Shown piece by piece: positions 4,934 to 5,324 of a stretch of 5,324 bases of DNA (positions within the stretch are counted from its first letter, which is position 1; each line of letters begins with the position of its first letter). The DNA is taken from positions 1-5,324 of the forward strand of contig JACQVU010000228.1 of assembly GCA_016209585.1 (NCBI GenBank). Reading direction: 5' to 3'. The DNA comes from Planctomycetota bacterium. GTDB taxonomy: Bacteria > Planctomycetota > UBA8742 > JACQVU01. Below the pieces are notes generated by a model. That model searched no databases, was not told the DNA's origin, and was given only the letters and a program-made list of their open reading frames with translations. A program made the translations under genes and the position numbers.

Positions 4934-5324
4934 ATGAAGCGCATCGGCATCCTCACCGGCGGGGGTGATTGTCCGGGGCTGAACGCCGTCATCCGGGCCG
5001 TCACCCGGCGGTTGTTGCCCGACGGCTATCGCGTGCTGGGCATCCGCGACGGGTGGAAGGGGTTGATGGAGCGGGACGTCTATCCGCTGACGCGGGATTC
5101 GGTATCGGGGATTCTGCACCTGGGCGGAACGATCCTGGGCACGTCGCGCACCAACCCGTTCAAGCGCGAGAACGTGGTGGAGCATTTGCAGAACGTGTGG
5201 CGGGCAAGCCCGGCTCACGCCGGCTCTGCCCACCGCGGGAGTCGCGTCAGGTCAGACCTAGCCGCCGAGCAGCGTGAGGACGCTGGCCGACTGCGAGTTG
5301 GCCGCCGCCAGGGCGCTCACGGCC
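4934..5324 (+). CDS. pfkA: 6-phosphofructokinase, N-terminal part only, broken by inverted copy
   Basis: The enzyme phosphorylates fructose 6-phosphate to the 1,6-bisphosphate in glycolysis, using ATP or pyrophosphate. Residues 1-87 are typical: MKRIGILTGGGDCPGLNAVI (phosphoryl-donor loop GGGDCPGLN, 9-17), GIRDGWKGL (36-44), GGTILGTSRTNPF (64-76). GTSRTNP is reminiscent of the PfkA group that includes actinobacterial and mixed ATP/PPi enzymes; the residues that decide the donor (GGDGS region) are absent. From about residue 88 (base 5194 on) the sequence is the reverse complement of the flagellin 3' region and no longer resembles any kinase. The frame merely stays open to the window end, so real kinase coding stops near 5194-5200. 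The usual length is 320-420 residues. There is no clear Shine-Dalgarno before the ATG, which is chosen by family alignment. It lies after the flagellin terminator and thus is probably its own unit. Confidence 0.85.
   Translation, partial: MKRIGILTGGGDCPGLNAVIRAVTRRLLPDGYRVLGIRDGWKGLMERDVYPLTRDSVSGILHLGGTILGTSRTNPFKRENVVEHLQNVWRASPAHAGSAHRGSRVRSDLAAEQREDAGRLRVGRRQGAHG
5194..5324 (-). repeat. Long inverted repeat, right copy inside the kinase gene
   Basis: This is the reverse complement of 4649-4779 (130 of 131 bases). The boundary falls within the kinase reading frame. CGTGTGG (5194-5200) may belong to either side, so the join shows up to 7 bp of microhomology. Such a join is typical of fold-back chimeras and of microhomology-mediated rearrangement. 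It runs to the last base of the window. Confidence 0.97.
5258..5324 (-). pseudogene. Inverted partial copy of the flagellin C-terminus
   Basis: On the minus strand this encodes the last 21 residues of the flagellin (AVSALAAANSQSASVLTLLG plus G) and the same TAG stop (5260-5258), with no base change from 4649-4715. It is cut by the window edge. It may be the 3' end of a second, convergent flagellin gene, or an artefact of sequence fold-back; the sequence here does not tell which. Confidence 0.55.

Overview
The window is a high-GC bacterial segment with all recognisable genes on the + strand and strong G/C preference at third codon positions. The flagellin carries a DDPGGL-type N-terminal motif where enterobacterial flagellins have DDAAGL. 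Several intergenic stretches hold palindromic or short tandem repeats. Both traits recall Planctomycetota and neighbouring environmental phyla, but this is a tentative inference and no marker gene settles it.

Layout: (1) 1-122 is the C-terminal tail of an unidentified gene that overlaps the next gene by 23 nt. (2) 100-1866 is a complete NodU/CmcH/TobZ-family O-carbamoyltransferase, a modifier of sugar or secondary-metabolite hydroxyls. (3) 1871-1960 is a compact repeat element: four G-triplets with the spacing of a G-quadruplex, followed by a perfect 19-bp inverted repeat. (4) 1982-2665 encodes a 227-aa protein of unknown function with one N-terminal membrane segment, a Pro/Ala/Gly linker and a helical C-terminal domain. 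(5) 2666-3209 is a 544-nt gene-free region, AT-richer in its first 230 nt, with several inverted repeats, a weak candidate promoter and a run of hairpins leading to a good Shine-Dalgarno. (6) 3210-4715 is a complete 501-aa flagellin, followed by structured sequence and a convincing intrinsic terminator at 4805-4844. (7) From 4934 there is the start of a 6-phosphofructokinase whose family similarity stops abruptly near codon 88.

The most notable observation is at the right end. Bases 5194-5324 are the reverse complement of 4649-4779 (131 bp, one mismatch). The copy holds the last 21 codons of the flagellin plus its downstream sequence, and it replaces the rest of the phosphofructokinase. The simplest reading is a fold-back chimera from amplification or assembly. 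The alternative is a genuine convergent second flagellin copy that has broken the kinase gene and could support inversion. The window ends inside the copy, so the sequence alone cannot decide.

The genes do not form one obvious pathway. Carbamoyltransferase and flagellin could both belong to cell-surface or flagellar glycan biology, but their separation by an unknown gene and a 544-nt gap makes that only a suggestion. Phosphofructokinase is central glycolysis and has its own unit after the terminator.
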